NCBI GenBank assembly: GCA_011390755.1
Contig: JAABRU010000056.1
Span: forward strand, 1-38,645
Direction: 5' to 3'
Origin: Desulfobacteraceae bacterium
GTDB taxonomy: Bacteria; Desulfobacterota; Desulfobacteria; Desulfobacterales; Desulfococcaceae
DNA length: 38,645 nucleotides
Below the pieces are notes generated by a model. It made no database searches. It saw nothing but the letters and a program-made list of their open reading frames with translations, and was not told where the DNA came from. Shown here piece after piece: positions 31,795 through 38,645 of this stretch (position 1 is the first letter of the stretch; each line of letters begins with the position of its first letter). The translations under genes were made by a program, and so were the position numbers.

Positions 31795-32976
31795 ATGAAC
31801 AATAATCGAATATTCCTTTCTCCTCCCCACATGGGCGGAGAAGAACTCCGTTTTGTGCAGGAGGCATTTGAGAGCAATTATATCGCTCCCTTAGGCCCCC
31901 AGGTGGATGCCTTTGAAAGAGAATTCTGTGAAATCACAGGCATTCCCCATGCAGCAGCCCTCTCATCCGGCACAGCGGCCATGCATCTGGCCCTCCGGGA
32001 AATCGGGGTGGGATTGGGGGATGAAGTAATCGCTTCCACCCTCACCTTTATCGGCAGTGTGTCCCCTGTGACGTTTCTGGGAGGCATTCCGGTATTCATT
32101 GATTCGGAACGCAAATCCTGGAATATGGACCCGGATCTGCTGGCAGAGGAACTGGAACAGTGCGAAAAAACGGGCCCTCTGCCCAAAGCGGTAATTCCAA
32201 CTGACATCTACGGTCAGTGCGCGGATTATGACCGGATTTTTGAAATCTGCGATCCTTACGGTATTCCCGTAATCGTGGATGCAGCCGAGAGTCTGGGCGC
32301 ATCGTATAAAGGAAAAAGCGCGGGATTCGGCGCGAAAGCCGCTGTTTTCTCCTTTAACGGCAATAAAATCATCACCACATCCGGCGGCGGAATCCTGGCT
32401 TCCCATGACGAAGAACTTATCCGCCGGGCAAAATTCCTCTCCCAGCAGGCCCGTGATCCGGCTCCCCATTACGAGCATACGGAAATCGGTTACAACTACC
32501 GCATGAGCAATATTGTGGCGGCTGTGGGCCGGGGGCAGCTCCGGGTGCTGGAAGAACGGGTGATGCAGAAACGCAGGATATTCAACATTTACCGGAATTC
32601 ACTCAAAGACATCCCCGGCATAGAATTCATGCCCGAAGCTTATGGAAGATCCACCCGATGGCTGACGGTTATACTCATCAGTCCCGAAGAATTCGGGGCC
32701 GACCGGGAAACGGTGCGCCTGGCCCTGGAAGCGGAGAATATTGAATCCCGGCCCGTATGGAAACCCATGCACATGCAGCCGGTATTCCGTTTTGAACCGA
32801 GAGTCCCCAGTACCCGGAACCCGGTACCCGGTTCTCAGTACCCGGCCAGGACAGTCGGGGGCAAAGTGGCGGAAGATCTGTTTGAAAGCGGGCTGTGTCT
32901 GCCCTCCGGTACTGCCATGACAGCAGAAGATACGGAACGGGTAATTTCCGTTATATTGAAATGCCGTACTTACTGA
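31795..32976 (+). CDS. DegT/DnrJ/EryC1 family sugar aminotransferase (PglE-like)
   Basis: 393 aa, PLP-dependent. Visible motifs: ALSSGTAAMHLALREIG near 57, DAAESLGASYKGK near 163, the PLP lysine in FSFNGNKIITTSGGG near 190, and GYNYRMSNIVAAVGRGQL. It converts a UDP-4-keto-6-deoxy sugar to the 4-amino sugar, acting after the dehydratase at 33339. About 20 residues near 332-352 (PSTRNPVPGSQYP) are not family-like and come from an in-frame repeat insertion. GAAAGG precedes the ATG. Confidence 0.9.
   Translation: MNNNRIFLSPPHMGGEELRFVQEAFESNYIAPLGPQVDAFEREFCEITGIPHAAALSSGTAAMHLALREIGVGLGDEVIASTLTFIGSVSPVTFLGGIPVFIDSERKSWNMDPDLLAEELEQCEKTGPLPKAVIPTDIYGQCADYDRIFEICDPYGIPVIVDAAESLGASYKGKSAGFGAKAAVFSFNGNKIITTSGGGILASHDEELIRRAKFLSQQARDPAPHYEHTEIGYNYRMSNIVAAVGRGQLRVLEERVMQKRRIFNIYRNSLKDIPGIEFMPEAYGRSTRWLTVILISPEEFGADRETVRLALEAENIESRPVWKPMHMQPVFRFEPRVPSTRNPVPGSQYPARTVGGKVAEDLFESGLCLPSGTAMTAEDTERVISVILKCRTY
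32809..32845. repeat. Short GTACCCGG repeat inserted in frame in the aminotransferase
   Basis: Three copies of (A/G)GTACCCGG at 32809, 32823 and 32837, exactly 14 bases apart. The 14-base period is not a multiple of three, so the protein shows no matching peptide repeat. It interrupts the segment between QPVFRF and VAEDLFESGLCLPSG, which are adjacent in related enzymes. The frame is preserved. Confidence 0.75.
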
Positions 32977-33012
32977 ATTCATAGATATAAATCCGGAAAT
33001 GATTATATCAGA

Positions 33013-33082
33013 GGAGTGCCGAACTGAAAGTTTGGCAGTTTCCGGCCAATGACAGTCCGGTCACAAACTTTCAGTTTGTGAC
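33013..33082. repeat. Pair of REP-like palindromes
   Basis: Hairpin 1: GCCGAACT / AGTTTGGC around GAA (33018-33036), preceded by GGAGT. Hairpin 2: GTCACAAACT / AGTTTGTGAC around TTC (33060-33082), perfect. The cores are mutual reverse complements around CTGAAAG/CTTTCAG, and a third version is at 267-310. They occupy the first part of the 360-base gap before the dehydratase; the rest holds a terminator (33129) and the dehydratase leader with no gene seen. Confidence 0.75.
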
Positions 33083-33128
33083 GCCTTCAGATTCGGTACA
33101 TTCATATTCGGAAATCGCCTAACTCCGC

Positions 33129-33161
33129 AAAAAAGGGACTGACAATGTCAGTCCCTTTTTT
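33129..33161. terminator. Bidirectional rho-independent terminator
   Basis: Perfect 15-bp stem, AAAAAAGGGACTGAC and its complement around an AAT loop, with T-runs on both strands. It separates the aminotransferase from the dehydratase transcript. Confidence 0.9.
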
Positions 33162-33338
33162 GTTTCATCAGTATCCAACTGACCGGCAGTATAATCCTTC
33201 CCGGAATGCCGTTTATTTCTACCTTTGAATACACCCTTTGCCCCATTGCTGAATTGCTTCCGATATGGAATAGTTACAAACATATAAGTGTGTTTCACAA
33301 ATCTGTTTGTACAGAATATTCTGTAAAGGGAGGCAAAG

Positions 33339-35330
33339 ATGAACTCTTCTCCGGTATGCAGCGAATGGAACAATGGCAGCAGGAATATCTGTAAACCGCC
33401 CCTGTCTGCACGTTTTTTCAACGGAGTCCGCTACCGCTTCACTCCGCTGATTTCCACATTCAATTTTTATATCATTCTCAGCGCGGATATTCTGCTCTTT
33501 GCACTGGCCCATTTCCTGTCCTACTGCATCCGTTTTGAATTCCATTTCACGGGCAATGCATGGCAGCAGATGATTTCGGTTCTGATATTCCTGCTTCCCC
33601 TGAAAGCATTTGTTTTCTGGGCCTTCGGTCTTTACCTGGGAATGTGGCGCTATGCGGGGGTTTCCGATCTGCTGCGTCTGTTCAAAGCCACGGTCTTTGC
33701 CAGTCTTGTCATGGTTACGGCAATGGTATTCATTCACCGTTTCAGCGGATATTCCAGGGCGGTTTTTATTATGGACGGATGCCTGACCTTTCTTTTTGCC
33801 GGTGGGCTGCGTTTCGGAATCCGCCTGTTTTTCCGCAGGAATAAAATAACAGAAAGTTTCCATGGCTCTGCCCGGAACCCTCATCCTGTTTTCATCATCG
33901 GTGCAGGCAGTACCGGTGAAATGACGCTCAGGGAAATCATGGCCAATCCCGACAGTCAGTATCAGGTGCTGGGTTTTATTGATGATGAACCGAAAAAAAA
34001 GGGACGGCTCATACATGATATTCCCGTACTGGGGGGGCTGGCCTCTCTTTCCGCTTATGCCGATTTCTACGGAGTGAACGAGGTTCTCATTGCGGTTCCT
34101 TCTGCCAGCGGCCCGGAGATGCGGAAAATTATTCAGGCCTGTGATGCCTGTTCCCTGAAATACCAGACCCTGCCCGGATGGAGTGAAATCATTAACGGAA
34201 AAGTCAGCATAAAGGCATTGCGGGATGTGGATTATAAGGATCTGCTCCGCCGTCCCCCGGTACAACTGCACCAGGATCAGATTCAGCAGTATCTGGGAGG
34301 AAAAACCGTACTGGTCAGCGGGGCAGGAGGTTCCATCGGTTCGGAACTCTGCCGTCAGATACTGCGCTTTCAGCCGGGGCACCTTGTTCTGCTGGATAAC
34401 TGCGAGAACAATCTTTACAGTATGCAGATGGAACTGATCCACCGGATCGGTTTTTCCAACTGTACTCCGGTATTGGCCGATGTGCAGGACCGCTGGCTGA
34501 TGGACCGGATTTTTTCCCGCTACCGCCCCCATGCCGTGTTTCATGCCGCGGCCTATAAACATGTGCCCATGATGGAAAATAACCCCTGGCAGGCTGTACA
34601 TAATAATATCCGGGGAACATTTACCATTATGGAGCAGAGTGTAAAACATAAAACAGAATATTTTCTTCTGATCTCCACCGACAAGGCTGTCCGTCCCACC
34701 AATGTCATGGGGGCCAGCAAGCGGGTCTGCGAGCTGATACTCAAATCTTTCGCCGGAAACGGAACCCGCATGATGGCCGTGCGTTTCGGAAATGTGCTGG
34801 CATCTTCGGGGTCGGTTATTCCCCTTTTCCGGAGCCAGATCGCAGCAGGCGGCCCTGTGACCGTGACCCATCCGGATGTCACCCGCTATTTCATGACCAT
34901 TCCCGAAGCCGTGCAGCTGGTGCTCCAGGCCGGTTCCCAGGGGGAAGGCGGGGAAATTTTTATTCTGGATATGGGAACTCCGGTAAAAATTGCGGACATG
35001 GCCAGGGATCTGATCCGTTTTTCCGGCAAAGAACCGGATCGGGATATTGAAATTGTGTTTACAGGTCTCCGTCCCGGAGAAAAATTATATGAGGAACTGA
35101 TAACTGCCGGGGAAGGTATCGTATCCACAGTGCATGAAAAAATCATGGTGCTGAAATCAGAGGAGGGGCCCGGCGCTTACGGCAGGCAGGAAGAATACCG
35201 GACCTGGCTCTGTAAGGAACTTGAGGAAATGTATGACCTGGCCCTCAGGCAGGATGTATGCGGTATCAAAAAGAAACTGAAATATCTTGTCCCCGAATAT
35301 ACCGTACAGGATACGGAATGCGTACTCTGA
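33339..35330 (+). CDS. Membrane UDP-sugar 4,6-dehydratase (PglF/CapD/FlaA1 family)
   Basis: 663 aa. Four or so membrane helices occupy the first 170 residues, followed by a CoA-binding-like Rossmann domain (VFIIGAGSTGEMTLREI). The catalytic SDR domain has VSGAGGSIGSELCRQIL near 325, HAAAYKHVPMMENNP, and STDKAVRPTNVMGASKR near 444, with the Lys-type catalytic variant. It makes the 4-keto-6-deoxy sugar used by the aminotransferase at 31795, the first step of bacillosamine-type pathways. GGGAGG upstream of the ATG at 33339 supports the start. Own leader and terminators on both sides. Confidence 0.92.
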   Translation: MNSSPVCSEWNNGSRNICKPPLSARFFNGVRYRFTPLISTFNFYIILSADILLFALAHFLSYCIRFEFHFTGNAWQQMISVLIFLLPLKAFVFWAFGLYLGMWRYAGVSDLLRLFKATVFASLVMVTAMVFIHRFSGYSRAVFIMDGCLTFLFAGGLRFGIRLFFRRNKITESFHGSARNPHPVFIIGAGSTGEMTLREIMANPDSQYQVLGFIDDEPKKKGRLIHDIPVLGGLASLSAYADFYGVNEVLIAVPSASGPEMRKIIQACDACSLKYQTLPGWSEIINGKVSIKALRDVDYKDLLRRPPVQLHQDQIQQYLGGKTVLVSGAGGSIGSELCRQILRFQPGHLVLLDNCENNLYSMQMELIHRIGFSNCTPVLADVQDRWLMDRIFSRYRPHAVFHAAAYKHVPMMENNPWQAVHNNIRGTFTIMEQSVKHKTEYFLLISTDKAVRPTNVMGASKRVCELILKSFAGNGTRMMAVRFGNVLASSGSVIPLFRSQIAAGGPVTVTHPDVTRYFMTIPEAVQLVLQAGSQGEGGEIFILDMGTPVKIADMARDLIRFSGKEPDRDIEIVFTGLRPGEKLYEELITAGEGIVSTVHEKIMVLKSEEGPGAYGRQEEYRTWLCKELEEMYDLALRQDVCGIKKKLKYLVPEYTVQDTECVL

Positions 35331-35357
35331 ACCCTTCGGATATTTTTCTGATGTAAT

Positions 35358-35390
35358 AAAGCCCGGCAGACGCGGTGTCTGCCGGGCTTT
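35358..35390 (+). terminator. Rho-independent terminator after the dehydratase
   Basis: Perfect 14-bp stem AAAGCCCGGCAGAC with loop GCGGT, followed by TTTTATTTTT. It lies 28 bases after the stop codon and may also serve the opposite strand. Confidence 0.92.
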
Positions 35391-35431
35391 TATTTTTCCT
35401 CCGGCCGGTGTTTTGTCATAATTCATAAGGG

Positions 35432-35605
35432 TGTAATGTAACATACCCTTTGAGAAAATTGTTTCATGCTGATTATATCCGGTATTTTATTCAGAGAAAC
35501 CCGGAGTGCGAAAGTTGGGCGGAGCGGTCTTTCGCCCGCGCGCCTTCGGAGTGTGGGCGAAAAATAATTTTCGAACTCCTTTCTCAAAGACAATGTCACA
35601 TTACA
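35432..35605. mobile_element. Miniature inverted-repeat element (MITE-like), 174 bp
   Basis: Terminal inverted repeats of 26 bp (35432-35457 and 35580-35605) match at 22 positions, starting TGTAATGT. A 9-bp direct repeat, TCATAAGGG, flanks the element exactly (35423-35431 and 35606-35614), as expected of a target duplication. Inside are nested palindromes: GGAGTGCGAAAGTT / AATTTTCGAACTCC (35503-35516, 35566-35579) and TTTCGCCC / GGGCGAAA (35530, 35555). No open frame, so a transposase must act in trans. It fills most of the gap between the terminator and tsaD. Confidence 0.8.
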
Positions 35606-35673
35606 TCATAAGGGCTTGCAGCAGGTTTGTTTACCCGGAAAAAGCCATTGCAGGGCGGGGCTGAAAAGGGAAA

Positions 35674-36681
35674 TCAGGGGGAAAGGGGCATTTTGTGGCG
35701 TGAATACACATCCGCATCCCAATCTGTTGCACATCCCTTTTGGAGATAATGATAAGCCGCGGCTGCGATCATCGCTGCATTGTCTCCGCAGAGTGAAACA
35801 GGGGGGATATGCACGGCCAGTCCTTTTTTTCCGGCATCTTCCCGAATCTTTTCCCGCAACCGCCGGTTTGCAGCCACCCCGCCCACCAAAGCCACGGTTC
35901 TGCATTTTTTTACTTCTGCGGCAAACAGCAGTTTTCCGCTCAGCACTTCCACCACGGCTTCCTGAAATCCCGCTGCAATATCCGGGATTTCTTCCCGGTA
36001 TTCTTCATGGGTCTGAATATAACGTCCCACTGCGGTTTTCAGACCGCTGAAACTGAATTCATGCTGCGATTTATCCAGCCAGACCCGCGGGAAGGATATT
36101 TTTTCGGGATTTCCCTTTTCTGCCAGTTCCCCGATTTTCGCACCTCCCGGATAACCCAGCCCCAGCATTTTGGAAACCTTGTCAAAGGCCTCACCTGCCG
36201 CGTCATCCCGCGTCTGCCCCATCAGTTCAGAATCAGTGTGACCCCGCACATGATAAAGACTGCTGTGTCCTCCGGAAACCAGCAGCGCGGCAAAGGGAAA
36301 CTCCGGTGCTTCGGCCTTAAGAAAAAGAGATGCAATATGCCCTTCCAGATGATTTACGCCGTAAAAGGGAATTCCCAACGTATAGGCATATGCCTTGGCA
36401 AAAGAAAAGCCCACCAGCAAAGCCCCCACCAGGCCAGGGCCCCGGGTTGCAGCCACAGCGTCCAGCTGCTGCGCGTTCAGACCGGCTGCGGCAAGGGCTT
36501 CTTCCGTAACCGGAACAAGGGCTTCCAGATGTCTGCGCGAAGCCAGTTCCGGAACCACACCGCCGTAACGATGGTGAATATCAATCTGGGAGGCCACAAC
36601 AGAAGAGAGGATAAGCGTTCCGTCTCTGACAACCGCGGCAGCGGTTTCATCACAGGAACTTTCAACAGCGAGAATAATCAT
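35674..36681 (-). CDS. tsaD: tRNA N6-adenosine threonylcarbamoyltransferase
   Basis: 335 aa. MIILAVESSCDETAAAVV is the standard N-terminus and fixes the start at 36681, although the frame is open further upstream. Metal-binding His111 and His115 lie in NHLEGH. SRRHLEALVPV, GPGLVGALLVGFSFAKAYA, LLVSGGHSSLY and GGVAANRRLRE are further TsaD motifs. It completes the t6A37 modification of ANN-decoding tRNAs with TsaB, C and E. 40 bases separate it from queD, and the two may be co-transcribed. Confidence 0.96.
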   Translation of the reverse strand: MIILAVESSCDETAAAVVRDGTLILSSVVASQIDIHHRYGGVVPELASRRHLEALVPVTEEALAAAGLNAQQLDAVAATRGPGLVGALLVGFSFAKAYAYTLGIPFYGVNHLEGHIASLFLKAEAPEFPFAALLVSGGHSSLYHVRGHTDSELMGQTRDDAAGEAFDKVSKMLGLGYPGGAKIGELAEKGNPEKISFPRVWLDKSQHEFSFSGLKTAVGRYIQTHEEYREEIPDIAAGFQEAVVEVLSGKLLFAAEVKKCRTVALVGGVAANRRLREKIREDAGKKGLAVHIPPVSLCGDNAAMIAAAAYHYLQKGCATDWDADVYSRHKMPLSP

Positions 36682-36721
36682 AAACAGGTCTGATACGGGA
36701 AAACAGAAATCTGCATCCGGA

Positions 36722-37099
36722 TTACTGATCCATAATACAGGTCGCGCAGGAATCATCGGATTCCCAGGCAGCAACCCGACTGACACGGATGCCCGGTTCC
36801 GTAATTCTTTCCTGCAGTTTTGTGGCAATATACAAAGCAATGTTTTCCGAAGAAGGCGGCGTATCCGGTCCGAAAAAATCAGCCTCATTGAGAAATCTGT
36901 GATCCAGATCCTTCATAACTTCGGCAACACTGCGCTTAATATCTCCGAAATCCATCAGCACTCCGGCAGGATTCAGCTTTTCACCGCTGACACAAACCTC
37001 TATCTTCCAGTTATGACCGTGAAGATTTTCGCATTTCTGCCCCACCATCTTCAACTGATGGGCCGCGGCAAAACGGGTCAGAATTTTCAACTCGAACAT
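36722..37099 (-). CDS. queD: 6-carboxy-5,6,7,8-tetrahydropterin synthase
   Basis: 125 aa. Zinc ligands are His14 (AAHQL), His27 and His29 (HGHNW), and the catalytic Cys23 is in QKCENLHGH. DLDHRFLN and PPSSENIALYIATKL complete the QueD pattern, and Glu112 in AWESDDS binds substrate. It acts in the queuosine/7-deazaguanine pathway, converting dihydroneopterin triphosphate. The neighbour tsaD also serves tRNA modification. Some members instead make sepiapterin-like products; motifs here favour QueD. Confidence 0.93.
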   Translation of the reverse strand: MFELKILTRFAAAHQLKMVGQKCENLHGHNWKIEVCVSGEKLNPAGVLMDFGDIKRSVAEVMKDLDHRFLNEADFFGPDTPPSSENIALYIATKLQERITEPGIRVSRVAAWESDDSCATCIMDQ

Positions 37100-37133
37100 A
37101 TGCGTTTATCCTGTTATAAATAAAATGGAACTA

Positions 37134-37167
37134 TAAAAAAGCCGGGCACCGCTGAACAAACCCGGCT
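37134..37167 (-). terminator. Rho-independent terminator after dnaJ
   Basis: On the minus strand AGCCGGG ... CCCGGCT forms a stem of 7 bp with a 14-base loop, followed by a run of T (complement of 37135-37140). It lies between the dnaJ stop and queD start. Confidence 0.75.
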
Positions 37168-37236
37168 GCCATGATTTGCTGCATTATCTTTATTTCAGAA
37201 CGGAAACTCTGATGCCTCTCATCCCCCTTCCCCCTT

Positions 37237-38355
37237 TCATCCGGAAACCCTGCTCTGGCCGCCTTTAAGTATATTTTTGAGTTTGTTGGAAAATTTATTT
37301 TCTTCCATTTTGGCAAACTCCCGGAGCAGATTTTCCTGTTTTTTACTGATATTGGTAGGGGTTTTAATATCCACACGGATAATCTGATCCCCCCGCCTGC
37401 CGTTGCGCAGAGAGGGAATGCCCTCCTCATGAAAACGGAACAGTTCCCCCGGCTGGGTTCCTTTGGGAATTTCCAGTACCTTTTCCCCTTTCAGGGTGGG
37501 CACCTTTATTTTGTCTCCCAAAGCGGCCTGGATGAAGGAAATGGGGATTTCACAGATGACATCTGTATTGCTGCGCTGAAAAAATTCATGGGGTTTTACA
37601 TGGATAAATACATAGAGATCGCCCTGGGTGCCGCCCAGGGTCCCGGCTTCCCCTTCACCGGTCAGACGGAGGCGGGAACCGTTGTCCACACCGGCGGGGA
37701 TTTTTACAGCCACCTTTTTGCTGATCCGTATTTTGCCGTTTCCCCGGCAGTTGCCGCAGGGATGCTGAATACTCTGCCCGTTTCCCCGGCAATGGGGACA
37801 GGTTGTGCGGACAGTGAAAAAACCCTGGGACCGGGAAATCTGACCACTGCCGCCGCACTGTCGGCATACTTCGGGGCTGGTTCCGGGTTCGCATCCCGAA
37901 CCGGCACAGCTGGGGCAGGATGCCATTTTGTCCACAGTGATCTGCGTTTCCGTGCCGAAAGCCGCCTCCAGAAAACTGAGTTCCATATCATAGCGGAGAT
38001 CCGCGCCCCGATGCGCACGTTTGCGGCCGGCCCCTCTTCTGCCGCCGAAACCGAAAAACTCTTCAAAAATATCCCCGAAATTGGAAAAAATATCTTCAAA
38101 ACCGCCCACGCCCGAAAAACCGGCCCCTTCCAGCCCCTGATGACCGTACTGGTCATACAGTCTGCGTTTTTCCGGATCCCGGAGCACTTCATATGCTTCT
38201 GCGGCTTCTTTAAACCTGTCTTCTGCCACTTTATCTCCGGGATTCCGATCCGGATGATATTTCATTGCAAGTTTTCGGTAATTGGATTTGATCTCGTTGG
38301 CCGCAGCATCGCGGCCGATTCCCAAAACTTCGTAATAGTCCCGTTTGTTTGCCAT
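37237..38355 (-). CDS. dnaJ: Chaperone protein DnaJ
   Basis: 372 aa from the ATG at 38355, preceded on the minus strand by AGGAAT; the frame is open upstream but that part is not J-domain sequence. The J domain holds HPD at 34-36. A Gly/Phe-rich segment follows (GFEDIFSNFGDIFEEFFGFG). Four CxxCxGxG zinc repeats follow: CPSCAGSG, CRQCGGSG, CPHCRGNG and CGNCRGNG. Then come the substrate-binding C-terminal domains. It stimulates DnaK ATPase in protein folding. No CIRCE-like operator was seen in the upstream 290 bases. Confidence 0.97.
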   Translation of the reverse strand: MANKRDYYEVLGIGRDAAANEIKSNYRKLAMKYHPDRNPGDKVAEDRFKEAAEAYEVLRDPEKRRLYDQYGHQGLEGAGFSGVGGFEDIFSNFGDIFEEFFGFGGRRGAGRKRAHRGADLRYDMELSFLEAAFGTETQITVDKMASCPSCAGSGCEPGTSPEVCRQCGGSGQISRSQGFFTVRTTCPHCRGNGQSIQHPCGNCRGNGKIRISKKVAVKIPAGVDNGSRLRLTGEGEAGTLGGTQGDLYVFIHVKPHEFFQRSNTDVICEIPISFIQAALGDKIKVPTLKGEKVLEIPKGTQPGELFRFHEEGIPSLRNGRRGDQIIRVDIKTPTNISKKQENLLREFAKMEENKFSNKLKNILKGGQSRVSG

Positions 38356-38535
38356 AAATATTCCTGATCCGATACGCTTCTGAGCTGTCTCTGTTTCCGT
38401 ATTATAATTACAGTTTTTCAGAAAATATAATCCGCACCGCGGCCCCCGGGTGAATCCGCAGAAATCCTCCCCCTCCGCTGACGCAGATTCAGTAGATCGA
38501 AAAGTTTCCCCCGGATACGGTTTTACGGCTGTCCC

Positions 38536-38609
38536 GGAGTGCAAAAATTGTATTTCTGCACCGCCGCATCCCCCGGTTGCCCCATGCAAAAATACAATTT
38601 TTGCACTCC
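38536..38609. repeat. Perfect 20-bp inverted repeat upstream of dnaJ
   Basis: GGAGTGCAAAAATTGTATTT (38536-38555) and its exact complement (38590-38609) enclose 34 bases. Outside them, segments near 38490-38515 (AGTAGATCGAAAAGTTTCC) and 38611-38632 (GGAAACTTTCCGATCTGCT) are also imperfect inverted copies, so the whole structure spans about 150 bases. The GGAGTGC start is shared with palindromes at 33013 and 35503. No gene seen in 38356-38645. Confidence 0.85.
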
Positions 38610-38645
38610 TCCGGAAACTTTCCGATCTGCTGAGATTTGCTTCTT

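Noticed and set aside
32096..32506. Short open frames inside the aminotransferase on both strands
   Set aside because: They lie wholly inside a gene with clear PLP-enzyme motifs and show no independent features.
33219..34871. 550-codon open frame on the minus strand
   Set aside because: It is entirely antisense to the well-supported 4,6-dehydratase gene, is rich in His, Gln and Arg typical of shadow frames, and has no recognisable domain.
35809..36693. 294-codon open frame on the plus strand
   Set aside because: Antisense to tsaD, whose motifs are unmistakable.
37429..38367. 312-codon open frame on the plus strand
   Set aside because: Antisense to dnaJ; the composition is that of a shadow of GC-rich codons.

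Overview
The window comes from a Gram-negative bacterial chromosome. It holds an envelope polysaccharide locus, a large block of toxin-antitoxin (TA) genes and repeats, and a short housekeeping block. FkbM and GxxExxY proteins, many TA modules and abundant dispersed hairpins would fit a large-genome Desulfobacterota (Desulfonema-like) relative. That placement is an impression from gene content and is low confidence. No tRNA, rRNA, CRISPR array or phage structural gene was seen.

Layout. Positions 1-293 hold the broken tail of an upstream gene. Positions 363-11781 form a tightly packed + strand operon for a sulfated, methylated and acylated surface polysaccharide: sulfotransferase, four glycosyltransferase-type genes, Wzx-like flippase, FkbM and class I methyltransferases, Wzy/WaaL-like polymerase or ligase, hexapeptide acyltransferase, and an AsnB-type amidotransferase. 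Positions 11854-14190 interrupt it with a small unknown protein, an internally deleted AlbA_2 protein and an AAA ATPase fused to a PD-(D/E)XK nuclease domain. The polysaccharide genes resume at 14187-19703 with a fused dehydrogenase/Gfo-Idh-MocA protein, a heparinase II/III-like lyase and a WcaI/WbuB-like glycosyltransferase. An 18-base match to Illumina adapter sequence lies inside the fused dehydrogenase, which suggests a local assembly error.

Positions 19704-31782 are the most unusual part. At least nine TA or TA-like units (HepT/MntA, BrnT/BrnA, RelE/ParE-like, RHH/MazF, YgiT-type and AbiEii-like singles, two HicBA, TumE-like, MNT/HEPN, Phd/RelE) alternate with about 20 copies of a hairpin repeat built from the heptamer CACGAAT. 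Decayed gene pieces (nucleotidyltransferase, acetyltransferase, VapB/PIN, DUF2281) lie between them. The flanks of the hairpins are themselves duplicated in different combinations, including two near-identical TTGACA-18-TATATT promoters in front of unrelated TA modules. A GxxExxY gene at the left edge is bracketed by the same repeats.

From 30019 on the sequence is visibly more GC-rich. Polysaccharide initiation genes return: phosphoglycosyl transferase, acyltransferase, DegT aminotransferase and a membrane UDP-sugar 4,6-dehydratase. This is the gene set expected for a bacillosamine-like amino sugar and its transfer to undecaprenyl phosphate. The right end carries tsaD, queD and dnaJ on the minus strand, plus a 174-bp miniature inverted-repeat element with a 9-bp target duplication and several REP-like palindromes.
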